Shown here: positions 24,709-33,956 of the stretch, piece after piece
Layout of the letters: each line of letters starts with the position of its first letter
How positions within the stretch are numbered: the first letter of the stretch is position 1
The notes under the pieces: model-generated
Seen by the model: only the letters and a program-made list of their open reading frames with translations
Database searches by the model: none
What the model was told of the DNA's origin: nothing
NCBI GenBank assembly: GCA_001184205.1
Contig: LBMP01000003.1
Location: 454,821-518,820, forward strand
DNA: 64,000 nt
From: Desulfocarbo indianensis
Lineage (GTDB): Bacteria > Desulfobacterota > Desulfarculia > Desulfarculales > Desulfarculaceae
Reading direction: 5' to 3'
Translations under genes and position numbers: made by a program

Positions 24709-25980
24709 TCAGTCCAGCTTGGGATTGAAATAGCCGTGCTTCAAGCGGGGGAAGCGGCGCTTCAGTTCGGAGATGAGGTTTTCCAGGCCCAGGCGCTCCT
24801 CCAGGGGGCTTAAGCCCAGCTCGGCCAGGTACACCTCGGGGTCTATGTTCAAGTTGCGCCACTGGATCAAATCCAGCTTGGTGCGCTCCACGAAATCGAA
24901 AAGCGCCTGAGCCTCTTCCGGGCGGTCGTTCACCCCGGGCAGGGTGAGCAGGTTGATCGAGGCGTGGCCCCCGGCCTTTTTCACCGCCTCCACGCTGGCC
25001 ACCGCGTCCGCGAAGGACCAGCCCCTCGGCCGGTAGTAGGCCTGGTGCCGCTCCGGGATCAGGCTGTTGGTGGAGACCCGGATGGAGCTGAGGCCCTCCC
25101 GCATGAGCCGGGCCACGGCCAGCGGCTTGGAGCCGTTGCTGTTCAGGTTGATGGTGCCTTTGGGCCGCTTTTGCCGGATCAGGTTGATGGATTCGGCCAG
25201 AAGCTCTTCCTGCAGGAGCGGCTCGCCCTCGCAGCCCTGGCCGAAGCTCACCAGGGGATCGCGGGCGTTGCGCAAATGGTAAAGCGCAACCTCGGCCACC
25301 TCCCTGGCGCTGGGGCTGAACTTCATGCGCTCCTGGGTGCAGGGGAAACGCCCCTCCGGCTGATCGTTGAGGCAGCCCAGACAGGAGGCGTTGCAGGCCG
25401 GGCTGGTGGGCAAAGGCCCTTCCCAGCGGCCCAGCATGAGGTTCTTGGCCGCCGGGCAGGAATAGGTTAAAGCGCAGGTGCCCAGATGCTGCCACAGCCG
25501 GTTGTGGGGGTTCTCGCGCAGCCGCCGGTTGGCCTGGCTGGACAGGCGCGCCGGGCTGGGGAAGCGCGCGGGGTCCTGCCGGGGCAAGGGGTCCACCCTG
25601 AGGCCGGTGGCCACGAAACGGCCCTCGTGAAAGCCCACCGCCGCATAGGAAAAAAGCGGCAGGTTGGGCGCGCCGGGCCTGGTCTGGTAGGCGGCGCTCA
25701 GGGTGGCGGCATAAGCCGGTGCCATGAAGGCGGCCACCGCGGTAACCGTGCGCCTTTCATCCGAGGGATCGGTCTCCAGCACCTCGAACACGCCGCCCCG
25801 CCCCACCCCCACCGGCATGCGACCCGGCAAGAGAAACAGCTCGCTGCCCTCCGGCAGGGGGATGCACTGGTGCTCCTCCACCGTTTCCCAGCGGCCCCCG
25901 GCCGCGCCGGCCAGGGCCAGGCCGGGGTGATCGAAGATGTTGCCGTCGAAGTCGGCGTATAAAAGGCGGGGGGCTTTCAT
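24709..25980 (-). CDS. Radical SAM protein with N-terminal extension
   Basis: 423-aa radical SAM enzyme. The 4Fe-4S ligands are Cys196, Cys200 and Cys203 in CNASCLGC, unusually far from the N-terminus. The first about 190 residues form an unrecognised domain (LYADFDGNIFDHPGLALAG) with extra cysteines at 169 and 175. SAM-binding elements are SFGQGCEGEPLL and TINLNSNGS. There is no SPASM cluster at the C-terminus. Its start overlaps the DUF362 stop by 4 nt (ATGA type), so the two proteins are probably made together. The substrate is unknown. Confidence 0.85.
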   Translation of the reverse strand: MKAPRLLYADFDGNIFDHPGLALAGAAGGRWETVEEHQCIPLPEGSELFLLPGRMPVGVGRGGVFEVLETDPSDERRTVTAVAAFMAPAYAATLSAAYQTRPGAPNLPLFSYAAVGFHEGRFVATGLRVDPLPRQDPARFPSPARLSSQANRRLRENPHNRLWQHLGTCALTYSCPAAKNLMLGRWEGPLPTSPACNASCLGCLNDQPEGRFPCTQERMKFSPSAREVAEVALYHLRNARDPLVSFGQGCEGEPLLQEELLAESINLIRQKRPKGTINLNSNGSKPLAVARLMREGLSSIRVSTNSLIPERHQAYYRPRGWSFADAVASVEAVKKAGGHASINLLTLPGVNDRPEEAQALFDFVERTKLDLIQWRNLNIDPEVYLAELGLSPLEERLGLENLISELKRRFPRLKHGYFNPKLD

Positions 25981-27305
25981 GCTTGGGCTCCGGGCTGGTA
26001 ATCAGCCGGGTCAAAGCCCCGCTCGGCCGGATAGCGCTTGCTGAGCCCGGCCATGAAATGCCGGAAGGAGTCCAGCTCGGCGGCCACGCCGGCCTGGCGC
26101 AGGGCGTCCTGAATATCTTGCAGCTTGGGCGGGCACTGGGGAAGCTTGATCACCCGGCCCAGGCGGGGGTCGCCCCCCAACTCCTTGACGATGCACTTGC
26201 CCGCCAGGATGGAGACCCTGGCCCGGCCCGAGGGCTGGGCCGCCTTGCCGGTGAGGAATTCCACGCCGTCCAGATCCTTGCCCGCGCCGGCGGTCAAAAG
26301 CATCACCAGGGCGGGGTTGAAAATGAACGAGCAGCCCGTGCACAGGCTGGCGTCGTATTTGGGCATGAAAACGCCCTTGACGCCGGCCTTGGCAAAGGGC
26401 GCCGGCGTCCATTCATCCGCCCAGGGGAAATCCCAGGGCAGATTCAGGCGCACGTCCTCGATGGCCACCCCGCCCAGCGGCCGGGGCAGGGTCAGATCCC
26501 GGCCCAGAAGCCGGGCCATCTCCACCAAGTGCGCCACCTGGCCGGGCTCCTGGCCTATCACCGCCGCGCCCACCAGGTCGGCGTCCAGGGCGTCGCGGGC
26601 GGCGATCAAAAGATCGGCGCGCTGGGCCGTGCCGAAATGCATGGGCCCCCTGGCCAGGGCGTAGCGCCCGTCTATGACGGCCAGGTCCGGGTAGAGCGCC
26701 TGGGCCATGAGCGCCACGTTGCGGTCCAGGTTGAGCCCCCGGTCGTGGCAGGCCGCCTTGGACTGGCGGTGCAGGCCGCCCTTCATGTTTTTCAGGGCCA
26801 GGGAAACCTTGCACTGGCCGTGGGTTTTTAACACCGGCAGGCTGATGACGAAATCGGCCTCCAAAAGCGGTTTGGCCAGCTTCAGCCTGAGTCCGTCCAG
26901 CGTCACTTCCTCGAAGGGCCCCTGGTTCAGGTCCACCAGCTCCAGGCCGTAGCGCCGGACCAGTTCCGGATAGCCCAGGATGTCCATGGTGGCTTGCGTG
27001 CTGGTGCCGGCCTCCTTGTTCACCAGGCCGCCGTCGCCCAAAAAAAGCCGCGTCACGCCGTGATCCTTGAGCAGGCGGACCAGGGCCTCCACCAGGGCGG
27101 TGGTGGTCACCACCCCAAAGGGCGGCACCGAAAATTTGCTGGGCAGGCCCACCAGATTGGGTTTCAGAAAAACCGAGCCTTGCTTGGGCAGATGGGCAAG
27201 CCCCTGGCATGAATCCAGGGCCTGGGCCAGGGCGTCCCGCACGTCGCCCTGCATGCGTATGAGGGCCGCGGGACCCCTGGGAGGCGTTTTGCGCTTGTTG
27301 ATCAC
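25977..27305 (-). CDS. DUF362 protein
   Basis: 442-aa DUF362 family protein. Typical motifs are VFLKPNLVG, LFLGDGG, FVISLPVLKTHGQCKVSLALKNMKG and VIDG. Many relatives carry a 2x4Fe-4S ferredoxin tail; here only CTGCSFIF is seen, so a full ferredoxin domain is absent. It starts at GTG with AAGGA upstream. Its stop overlaps the radical-SAM start. DUF362 proteins occur in anaerobes next to radical-SAM and redox genes, but their reaction is not generally established. Confidence 0.85.
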   Translation of the reverse strand: MINKRKTPPRGPAALIRMQGDVRDALAQALDSCQGLAHLPKQGSVFLKPNLVGLPSKFSVPPFGVVTTTALVEALVRLLKDHGVTRLFLGDGGLVNKEAGTSTQATMDILGYPELVRRYGLELVDLNQGPFEEVTLDGLRLKLAKPLLEADFVISLPVLKTHGQCKVSLALKNMKGGLHRQSKAACHDRGLNLDRNVALMAQALYPDLAVIDGRYALARGPMHFGTAQRADLLIAARDALDADLVGAAVIGQEPGQVAHLVEMARLLGRDLTLPRPLGGVAIEDVRLNLPWDFPWADEWTPAPFAKAGVKGVFMPKYDASLCTGCSFIFNPALVMLLTAGAGKDLDGVEFLTGKAAQPSGRARVSILAGKCIVKELGGDPRLGRVIKLPQCPPKLQDIQDALRQAGVAAELDSFRHFMAGLSKRYPAERGFDPADYQPGAQA

Positions 27306-27383
27306 CTGGTTGGTTTCCTTTGCCGATCGGGTGCGGGCCCCTAAGGATTAGCACCTAGTCCGGTCCCTGACAAGGCCGCAAAA

Positions 27384-29786
27384 TCACGGCTTGAGCAAAA
27401 GGCGGTGTTTGGCGTTCTGCTCGATGGCCCGGTCGCTGAACCACCAATAGCGCTTTACGCCGTTCATGAAGGCCGGAACCTGATCGCTCAAATGGGGGCT
27501 GAACAAGCGGCCGGTGACGCCGCCGGGCAGCACGGCCATGATCTTGTCCGGGTCGGCCAGATCCACCACTATGCGCAGGGCCGCGCTCACCGTGACCTGA
27601 AAGGGCCGGGCCGTGGAATACCTGGCCCGGTAAACGGTTTCCGAGGAGCCGCCCATGGGCAGAGGCCCGCTGCCCAGGATTCCCTTGGCAAAGCCATCCC
27701 TGGCCAGGGGGTTGACCAGCTCCAGGTTGTGCACCGCGCCCCAGCGCCAGGCGGCCGGGTCGTCGCCCAGGCGCCGGCTCAGTTGGTCCAGGGCGGTCAT
27801 GCCGGCCCGCCGGAATATATCTTCCGGGGTCTCGATCTTGCCGGTGGTGCGCCTGTCGTCGAACCAGGACGAACCGCCCGCCTTGATCATGGCCAGCAAG
27901 CGCTCCTGCCAGAAATAGATATTTTCAAGCAAGGCGTCGGTCAGCTTGGGGCCCAGGTCGTCCTCGAACACCTGACGGGCGAACTCCAGGAGCACCGCCT
28001 GGAACACCAGGGGCGCGGCCTGGTCCGCCTGGTCGCGCAGGTCCCATTCCCTCAGGAGCCGCGCCAGGGGCCGGGTCTTGGGGCCCCGCTCCAGGGCCGC
28101 GGCCATCAGGGGAACCAGTTCCTTGGCCAAGAGGTTCATGGTGTCGCGCTGGTATTCCCAATGGGCAGAGGCGGGCCGGGGCTCCGGCGCGGAGAGCAAC
28201 TGCTTTATGCGGGCGTAACGAAAGCTGGAGGCGGCCAGGGAGGAATAATAATAGGGGAACCGGCCGTCCACCGTGTAATGGTTGGCCGTGGCCAGCCAGC
28301 CCCGTTCGGGATTCAGGGCGTGGGGCATCTCGGCCTGGGGAATCCAGCCGGTCCAGTTGTCCTGGCCGCTTGCCACCTTTTGGGGAAGCGCCGCCTCGCC
28401 CTGGGCGCGGATGGGCAGGCGGCCCGACACCCGCCAGCCTAGGTTGCCCTGGGAATCGGCGAACACCCAGTTGAGCACCAGCATGGAGACCCGTTGCAGG
28501 GCCTGGTCCAGTTGGGCCGCGTTCTGGACTTGCAAGACCCTCACCAGGCCGATGTCGGGCAACATGCTTTCCGCCGCGGCCCAGCGCAAGGTCATCACCC
28601 GGCCGGCGCCCAAACCCGGCAGCAGGCCGGAAACCACCGGCCCCCGCGTGGTCAGCCTGATGCTTATCTTTTCCTCGCGGAAGCTGTTCTCAGCCTCCGG
28701 GTCCTTGATACGCAGGGTTTCCTCGATGATCTCAAAGGGCTTGGACTGGCCGCCTTCCAGGTAGCGCTGCGGGTCCTGGGGGTCCAGGGTTTCCAAGTAC
28801 AAATCCTGCACGTCGCCGTAGGCGTTGGTCATGGCCAGGGCCAGGCTTTGGGTGCGGCCGAGGACCATGCCCGGCATGCCGGGGATCATGGCCCCCACCG
28901 CCCGGGTCTCCGGCGTGATCAGGCCCAGGGGATACCAGGGGCCCGGCAGGATGCGGGCGTCCAGATGGGGGTCGCCGGCCACGATGGGTTTGCCCGCCGG
29001 ATTCCGGCGGGAAGACACGGCCCAGTTGTTGGAGCCCAGCCTGAGGGGGGAGTCTTCCTGCCAGCCCGCCAGGAGGCCATCGGCCAGCACGCCCACCGGC
29101 CCCGCCCCCGCGGCCAGGGGTTTGGCCGGCGCGGGCGCGGGGGAGACGTCCGGGTTCACGTTCAGGGGCATTATCTCGGCGGCCCGCTCGGGACCCACCT
29201 TGTCCACCAGGGCCTGGGCCGTGATCTCGTGTTGCAGGTTGCCGGAGGTGGAAAAGGCCATCAGGTACAGAATCGAAAGCGAATCCTCCACCCGCCAGGG
29301 CTCGGCCGCTATGCCGGCCAGCTTGAACTCCAAGGGCAGGTCGCCGGGACAAAGCCGGATAAAGGCGTTCACCCCGTCCACGTAGCGCTGGATCACCCGC
29401 CGGTTGCGCTGGTGCAAGATGGCGGTTTGCTTCTTGGCCAGGCGCAGGACGCCGATGGTGCGCATGCGGAGGTCCAGGTCGCGGCCTTTAGGTCCGATCA
29501 GCTCCGAGATGCGCCCCGCCGCGTAAAGCCGGGTGAGCTGCATTTGAAAAAGGCGGTCCTGGGCGGTGACAAAGCCCTGGGCCAGAAGGGCGTCGTCCAG
29601 GTTGGCGGCGTGGATATAGGCCATGCCCTGGGCGTCGCGCTTGACCGTGACCGGCGCGCTCAAGCCGGGGAGGGTGAGCTCGCCGTCTTTCTGGTAGCCG
29701 TTGAGCCAGGGCGCGGCCTCGATGACCGCCACCGCGGCCGCCGCCACGATCAGAGCCAGCCAGAGAAAGCGTTTCAGCCACTTCAT
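27384..29786 (-). CDS. Penicillin acylase-family Ntn hydrolase
   Basis: 800-aa membrane-anchored or exported precursor. A hydrophobic N-terminal helix (residues 5-27) is followed by GELTLPGLSAPVTVKRDAQGMAYIHA, typical of the alpha chain. Autocleavage should occur before Ser in LRLGSNNWAVSS (about residue 260), giving the beta-chain N-terminal Ser nucleophile; the downstream Asn region (PLPMGGSSETV) is also present. Family members hydrolyse amide bonds of penicillins, acyl-homoserine lactones or other N-acyl compounds. Its ribosome-binding site is in a hairpin. Substrate unknown. Confidence 0.88.
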   Translation of the reverse strand: MKWLKRFLWLALIVAAAAVAVIEAAPWLNGYQKDGELTLPGLSAPVTVKRDAQGMAYIHAANLDDALLAQGFVTAQDRLFQMQLTRLYAAGRISELIGPKGRDLDLRMRTIGVLRLAKKQTAILHQRNRRVIQRYVDGVNAFIRLCPGDLPLEFKLAGIAAEPWRVEDSLSILYLMAFSTSGNLQHEITAQALVDKVGPERAAEIMPLNVNPDVSPAPAPAKPLAAGAGPVGVLADGLLAGWQEDSPLRLGSNNWAVSSRRNPAGKPIVAGDPHLDARILPGPWYPLGLITPETRAVGAMIPGMPGMVLGRTQSLALAMTNAYGDVQDLYLETLDPQDPQRYLEGGQSKPFEIIEETLRIKDPEAENSFREEKISIRLTTRGPVVSGLLPGLGAGRVMTLRWAAAESMLPDIGLVRVLQVQNAAQLDQALQRVSMLVLNWVFADSQGNLGWRVSGRLPIRAQGEAALPQKVASGQDNWTGWIPQAEMPHALNPERGWLATANHYTVDGRFPYYYSSLAASSFRYARIKQLLSAPEPRPASAHWEYQRDTMNLLAKELVPLMAAALERGPKTRPLARLLREWDLRDQADQAAPLVFQAVLLEFARQVFEDDLGPKLTDALLENIYFWQERLLAMIKAGGSSWFDDRRTTGKIETPEDIFRRAGMTALDQLSRRLGDDPAAWRWGAVHNLELVNPLARDGFAKGILGSGPLPMGGSSETVYRARYSTARPFQVTVSAALRIVVDLADPDKIMAVLPGGVTGRLFSPHLSDQVPAFMNGVKRYWWFSDRAIEQNAKHRLLLKP

Positions 29787-29791
29787 TTAAT

Positions 29792-29828
29792 GCTCCCCCC
29801 GCGCATGATGGTCTCCCCTCGGGGGAGC
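29792..29828 (-). promoter_or_regulatory. Ribosome-binding-site-sequestering hairpin before the acylase gene
   Basis: GGGGGAGC, the acylase ribosome-binding site (29792-29799 on the minus strand), can pair with GCTCCCCC (29821-29828). The same upstream strand can instead form a short hairpin CTCCCC-CGA-GGGGAG (29813-29827). The two folds exclude each other, so this may be a translational switch. Confidence 0.45.
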
Positions 29829-29842
29829 TTGCCCAAAAGGGC

Positions 29843-30358
29843 CTAAGCCTTGATCAACAGGTACTCCACCTCCAGCGCGGGCAGCATCCAGGCCAGGTGC
29901 TGCTCATAGGCTCCGGGGTGGCGGTTGGCCCAGGCGGCCAGGCCCAATTTGCCGTTGCGCCCGAAAATCAGGCGGCGGCCTTGCATTTTGAAAGCGAAAT
30001 CCAGGGGCAGGAAATCATCGCCGGCCAGGCCGCAGAAATAATCCAGGCTGAAATAGCCCAGGTGGCGCTGATGGGTGGGATCGGTAAAAGAGGCGGCCGC
30101 GGAAAAATGGGGGGTGAGGATCTGCACCTCGCCGCCGGGCTTGGTCACCCGGTGCACCTCGGCCAGGAAGCGCTTCAGGTCGGGCACGTGCTCCACGATG
30201 TGGCGCAAGCGCACCCGCGGAAAAATCCCGCCACTGAAGGGCAACCCTTGGCCCGCGTCGGCCACCACGTCCACGCCGGGGTGGCGGGCCAGATCTAAGC
30301 CCACCGCGCCGCCGGCCTTGTTGCGGCCGCAGCCTATGTCCAGGATGCTGGGCGGCAT
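29843..30358 (-). CDS. SAM-dependent methyltransferase (class I)
   Basis: 171-aa methyltransferase. Motif I is ILDIGCGRNKAGGAVGLDL at the very N-terminus. HIVEHVPDLKRFLAEVHRVTKPGGEVQILTPHF holds motifs II-III as in the Methyltransf_11 family. The start at 30358 has AAGGAG upstream; the longer open frame lies over the downstream end of the antiporter gene. It follows the antiporter by 56 nt and precedes the acylase. The substrate is unknown; the core fold is short but complete. Confidence 0.85.
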   Translation of the reverse strand: MPPSILDIGCGRNKAGGAVGLDLARHPGVDVVADAGQGLPFSGGIFPRVRLRHIVEHVPDLKRFLAEVHRVTKPGGEVQILTPHFSAAASFTDPTHQRHLGYFSLDYFCGLAGDDFLPLDFAFKMQGRRLIFGRNGKLGLAAWANRHPGAYEQHLAWMLPALEVEYLLIKA

Positions 30359-30414
30359 GCTCTCCTTGTTGGCGCCGGCCACGCGGCCCCAGCGGGCCGT
30401 TCGACCTGCCGGCG

Positions 30415-31350
30415 CTAGAAAACCCCGCCCAAGGTGCCGATGAACAGGGCGAAAATCAATAAAAGGAACAGGCCGGGAGTGCGGCCGATGACCCCGCGCT
30501 GGGCAAAGACAAGAAACACCAGGCTCACCGCCAGCATGAAGGGCACGCCCACCCCCCACACCGAGGCGCTCACCGGCAGGGGCTTCACCAGGGCGGGGGC
30601 TCCCATCACCAGAAACGAATTGCAGATGTTGGAGCCCACCACGTTGCCCACGCTCAGGTCGTTGTAGTTTTTCTTGGCCGCGGCCAGGCTAACCACCAGT
30701 TCCGGCAGGCTGGAGCCCACCGCCACCACGGTGAGGGCCAGCACCGAGGCGTCGGCCAGGCCCAAGAGCGCGGTGAGCCTGGTCACGGCCTTCACCGTGA
30801 AATCCGCGCCGAAATAAACCGCCACCGCGCCGGCCGCGATCCAGACGACCATGGAGGCCTTGAACACGCCTTCCCTGGCCTCGGGCTGGGATCGGCGCTG
30901 CTCGCGCACGGTGTGGACCAGGTAAAGGCCGTACATGAGCAGCAAGATCACGCCCTCGCCCCGGCTGACCGCGCCGCTGTGGGCCATGAGGGTTATGACG
31001 AAGGCGGCCAGCAGCATGATGGGCAGATCCATGCGCATCAGCTTGGGGCTCACCGAAAACCCCCGGAAGGCTAAAGCCGCCGCGCCCATGATGAGGGTTA
31101 TGTTGGCCACGTTGGAGCCGATCACCGTGCCCGCCACGAACTCGCCGGCCCCGGTGAACACCGAAACCAGACTGGCCGCCAGCTCCGGCAGGCTGGTGCC
31201 CAGGGCCACCAGGGTCACCCCCACCACGAAATCGGGCACCCCCAGGGCGCGGGCCAGGAGGGCGGCGTTATCCACGAACACGTCCGCGCCCTTGAGCAAA
31301 ACCGCCAGGGCGGCCACCAGCACCAGCGACCAAAGAAGAATATCCGGCAA
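30415..31350 (-). CDS. Calcium/sodium antiporter (CaCA, YrbG-like)
   Basis: 311-aa inner-membrane cation exchanger with ten helices arranged as two inverted repeats. The alpha-repeat ion-binding motifs are VALGTSLPELAASLVSV with GSNVANI and VAVGSSLPELVVSLAAAKK with GNVVGSNICN. It should exchange Na+ (or K+) for Ca2+. It is divergent from the radical-SAM gene at 31.6 kb and upstream of the methyltransferase. Confidence 0.92.
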   Translation of the reverse strand: MPDILLWSLVLVAALAVLLKGADVFVDNAALLARALGVPDFVVGVTLVALGTSLPELAASLVSVFTGAGEFVAGTVIGSNVANITLIMGAAALAFRGFSVSPKLMRMDLPIMLLAAFVITLMAHSGAVSRGEGVILLLMYGLYLVHTVREQRRSQPEAREGVFKASMVVWIAAGAVAVYFGADFTVKAVTRLTALLGLADASVLALTVVAVGSSLPELVVSLAAAKKNYNDLSVGNVVGSNICNSFLVMGAPALVKPLPVSASVWGVGVPFMLAVSLVFLVFAQRGVIGRTPGLFLLLIFALFIGTLGGVF

Positions 31351-31489
31351 ACGCCTCTCTCCTTAATCAGGCCCGGCCCGCCAACGCGCGTCAGGCAAAC
31401 CGCGCCGAGCCAGGAGCGGTTAGTATAACAAGGCGCTTGCCGGCAAACAACCGGACCCGGACCCCCGCCGCCCCCCGGCCGACCCCCGC

Positions 31490-31518
31490 TTGACTTGAGC
31501 AGGCTCAAAGTGTACTGC
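31490..31518 (+). promoter_or_regulatory. Possible promoter of the glycosylation locus
   Basis: TTGACT (31490-31495), 17 bp, TACTGC (31513-31518). The -35 is good and the -10 weak. It lies about 46 bp before the radical-SAM ATG. Confidence 0.4.
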
Positions 31519-31563
31519 TTAGCCAAGCGGATTGGCAGCCCCACAATATTGGGAAGATTTCTC

Positions 31564-32658
31564 ATGCTTAAGCTAATGCTGGGCGGCCTCAAGGCCGGCC
31601 TGCGCCAGCCATATCTGATGCTGAACCGCCGCCGCCGCAGGGTGGTGCGGCCCTTGTTCCTGGACTACGCCGTGACTTGGCGCTGCAACTCACGCTGCGT
31701 CATGTGCGACACCTGGAAATCGGGCCCCGACGACCCGGTCAGCGGCGCGCCGGAGCTCTCCGTGGAGGAGTTGGACCACATCCTCAAGCGCGACGCCGAC
31801 TTCCTGGCCGCCATCAAAAAAGTGGGCATCACCGGCGGCGAACCCTTCCTCAGGCCCGACCTGGCCGACCTGGTGCGGGTGCTGCACGCCCGCCTGCCCA
31901 GGGCGCGCATGTCCCTGGTGAGCAACGGCCTGCTCACCCAGCGCATCCTGAAGACCCTCGGCGAGATCAGAAGCTTTTTCCCGGAGCTGGTCTTCAGCGT
32001 TTCCCTGGACGGCATCGGACAAATCCACGACACGGTGCGCGGAGTGCCGGGCGCCTACGACAAGGCCCTGGCCACCATCAAGGGAGCCCAGGGCCTGGGC
32101 TTCACCGTGACCAGCGGCATGACCATTTCCGAGATCAACCACGACCAGATAGAGCCGCTTTCCCAAATGCTCGGCCGGATGGGCGTGGATTTCTCCTGCA
32201 ACCTGCAAGAACGGGGGGCCAATTTTCACAACCGGGGCCAGGCCGGCGGGCTTTCGCCGGAGCAGCGCGCCAGGGTGCGCCAGGACCTGGCCAGGTTTTC
32301 CCACCACTTCTACATGGACAACGTGCGCCAGCAGTTGGACGGAGCCCAGCGCACCCTGCCCTGCTATTCCGGCTACACCAGTTATTTCCTGACCCCCTTC
32401 GGCGGGGTGGCGGTGTGCAATCTTTTAGGCGAGCCCCTGGGCAATTTGCGCGAAACCGGTTTTAGGGATATAGCTGACGCGCCCGAGACCTGGCAGCGCA
32501 GGGAGGAGCTGGCCGGCTGCACCTGCTGGTCGCAGTGCGAGGTCAAAAACGCCGCCGCCTCGGCGCCCTGGCATGTATTGAAATGGCTGGCGCGGAATCC
32601 CCATAAACGCGCCTTTTTGAAACACTACGCTAAAAAGGCAGGGGTCTTGCCCCGCTAG
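31564..32658 (+). CDS. Radical SAM protein, SPASM/twitch-like C-terminus
   Basis: 364-aa radical SAM enzyme. The 4Fe-4S motif CNSRCVMC places Cys41, Cys45 and Cys48; the SAM motif is GITGGEPFLRPDL. C-terminal cysteines (LPCYSGY, AVCNLLGE, AGCTCWSQCE) indicate auxiliary cluster binding of SPASM type. ATG 31564 is chosen over the TTG at 31495 because GGGAAGA lies upstream. It is first in a rightward run with polyprenyl-phosphate sugar synthase (10-nt gap) and GtrA. Relatives include enzymes acting on lipids or sugars of cell envelopes; the substrate is not assignable. Confidence 0.88.
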   Translation: MLKLMLGGLKAGLRQPYLMLNRRRRRVVRPLFLDYAVTWRCNSRCVMCDTWKSGPDDPVSGAPELSVEELDHILKRDADFLAAIKKVGITGGEPFLRPDLADLVRVLHARLPRARMSLVSNGLLTQRILKTLGEIRSFFPELVFSVSLDGIGQIHDTVRGVPGAYDKALATIKGAQGLGFTVTSGMTISEINHDQIEPLSQMLGRMGVDFSCNLQERGANFHNRGQAGGLSPEQRARVRQDLARFSHHFYMDNVRQQLDGAQRTLPCYSGYTSYFLTPFGGVAVCNLLGEPLGNLRETGFRDIADAPETWQRREELAGCTCWSQCEVKNAAASAPWHVLKWLARNPHKRAFLKHYAKKAGVLPR

Positions 32659-32668
32659 CAGAGGTGCC

Positions 32669-33370
32669 ATGGAAGTCCTGGTGGTGGTGCCCACTTACAA
32701 TGAAGCGGAAAACCTGCCCCGCCTGGCCGAAACCCTGCTCAGCCTGGAACTCGACTTGGGAATCTTGGTGGTGGACGACGGCTCGCCCGACGGCACCGGC
32801 CGCCTGGCCGATGAAATGGCGGCCGCCGACCCCCGGGTGCTGACCTTGCACCGCGAGGGCAAGCAGGGCCTGGGCACGGCCTATGTGCAAGGCTTTCAAT
32901 ACGGCCTGAAAAACACCGACGCCAAGCTCTTCGTGCAGATGGACGCGGATTTCTCCCATAACCCCTGCAAGGTGCCCGAGCTGGCGGCGGTGGCCCGCCA
33001 GGGCCAGGTGGCCATCGGCTCCCGCTACGTGAAAGGCGGCGGCGTCAAGAACTGGGGCCTGGGCCGGCGCATCCTCAGCCGGGGCGGCAGCCTGTACGCG
33101 CGCCTGATCCTGGGGCTTCCCATCAGCGACGTCACCGGCGGCTTCAAATGCTGGCCCAGGGAGGTTCTGGAGGACCTGGACCTTGACTCCATCCGCAGCA
33201 ACGGCTACGCCTTCCAGGCCGAGATGAGCTACCGCGCCAAGCGGAAAGGCCACTCTTTAAGCGAGGTGCCCATCATCTTCGTGGACCGCCGGGTGGGCCA
33301 ATCCAAGATGTCGCCCGGCATAGCCCTGGAAGCGGTGTGGCTGGTGTGGCGCTTGCGGTTCGGCAAATGA
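32669..33370 (+). CDS. Polyprenol-phosphate mannose synthase-like glycosyltransferase (GT2)
   Basis: 233-aa GT-A fold enzyme. VPTYNEAENLPRL and VVDDGSPDGTG are at the N-terminus, DxD motif is QMDADFSHNP, and TGGFKCWPREVL and the C-terminal EVPIIFVDRRVGQSKM are as in Dpm1. It lacks C-terminal membrane helices. It transfers a hexose from a nucleotide sugar to polyprenyl phosphate, giving a donor for GT-C enzymes. The downstream GtrA gene overlaps it by 4 nt, so the two are translationally coupled. Confidence 0.92.
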   Translation: MEVLVVVPTYNEAENLPRLAETLLSLELDLGILVVDDGSPDGTGRLADEMAAADPRVLTLHREGKQGLGTAYVQGFQYGLKNTDAKLFVQMDADFSHNPCKVPELAAVARQGQVAIGSRYVKGGGVKNWGLGRRILSRGGSLYARLILGLPISDVTGGFKCWPREVLEDLDLDSIRSNGYAFQAEMSYRAKRKGHSLSEVPIIFVDRRVGQSKMSPGIALEAVWLVWRLRFGK

Positions 33371-33852
33371 CTTCCGCCCGCCGCCAGTGCGGGCCGCGGC
33401 CCTCCACCCTGCTGCCTTTGAGGCCCTGGCTGCGCTGGGGCTGGCGAGGCCTGTTCATCTCGGGCCATGCGGCCAATCAATTCATCCGCTTCTGTCTGGT
33501 GGGCGCCAGCGGGGTGGGCGTCAACGCCCTCGTCATGTGGTCCACCTTCCAGGTGCTGGATCAGCACTACGTGATCTCCTCGGTTTGCGCCTTTCTGGTG
33601 GCCAATTTCAGCAATTTCGTCCTGAACAAAATTTTCACCTTCGCCAGCCAGGGCTGGTCCTGGGCAAGGCTCGCCGGCCAATACGCCCGCTTCCTGGGGG
33701 TGAGCCTGGTGGGCCTTTTGATCAATCTGGCGGTGCTGGTGGCCCTGGTGGAGTTGTTACAGATGAATCCGGTGTGGGCCAACCTGGCCGGAGTGCTGGT
33801 GGCCACGATAAGCAACTTCCTGGGCAGCAAATTCCTGGCCTTCCGCCCCTAA
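33367..33852 (+). CDS. GtrA-family membrane protein
   Basis: 161-aa membrane protein of the GtrA/DPMS family with four helices (FIRFCLVGASGVGVNALVMW, then SVCAFLVANFSNFVLNKIFTF, FLGVSLVGLLINLAVLVALV, and WANLAGVLVATISNFLGSKFLAF). GtrA proteins help move or anchor polyprenyl-phosphate sugars made by the coupled GT2. ATG 33367 overlaps the preceding TGA (ATGA). A longer start at 33337 would lie in the coding end of the GT2. An N-terminal basic stretch (about 5-35) precedes the first helix. Confidence 0.88.
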   Translation: MTSARRQCGPRPSTLLPLRPWLRWGWRGLFISGHAANQFIRFCLVGASGVGVNALVMWSTFQVLDQHYVISSVCAFLVANFSNFVLNKIFTFASQGWSWARLAGQYARFLGVSLVGLLINLAVLVALVELLQMNPVWANLAGVLVATISNFLGSKFLAFRP

Positions 33853-33956
33853 AGCCACGCCGGGCTTGACCCCCTGCCCAAGCCTCCGGTACACTTGGCG
33901 AGCTTCTATTTAACCATTCACTTTCACTGGCTATCTCTGGAACACAGGCTCAATGC

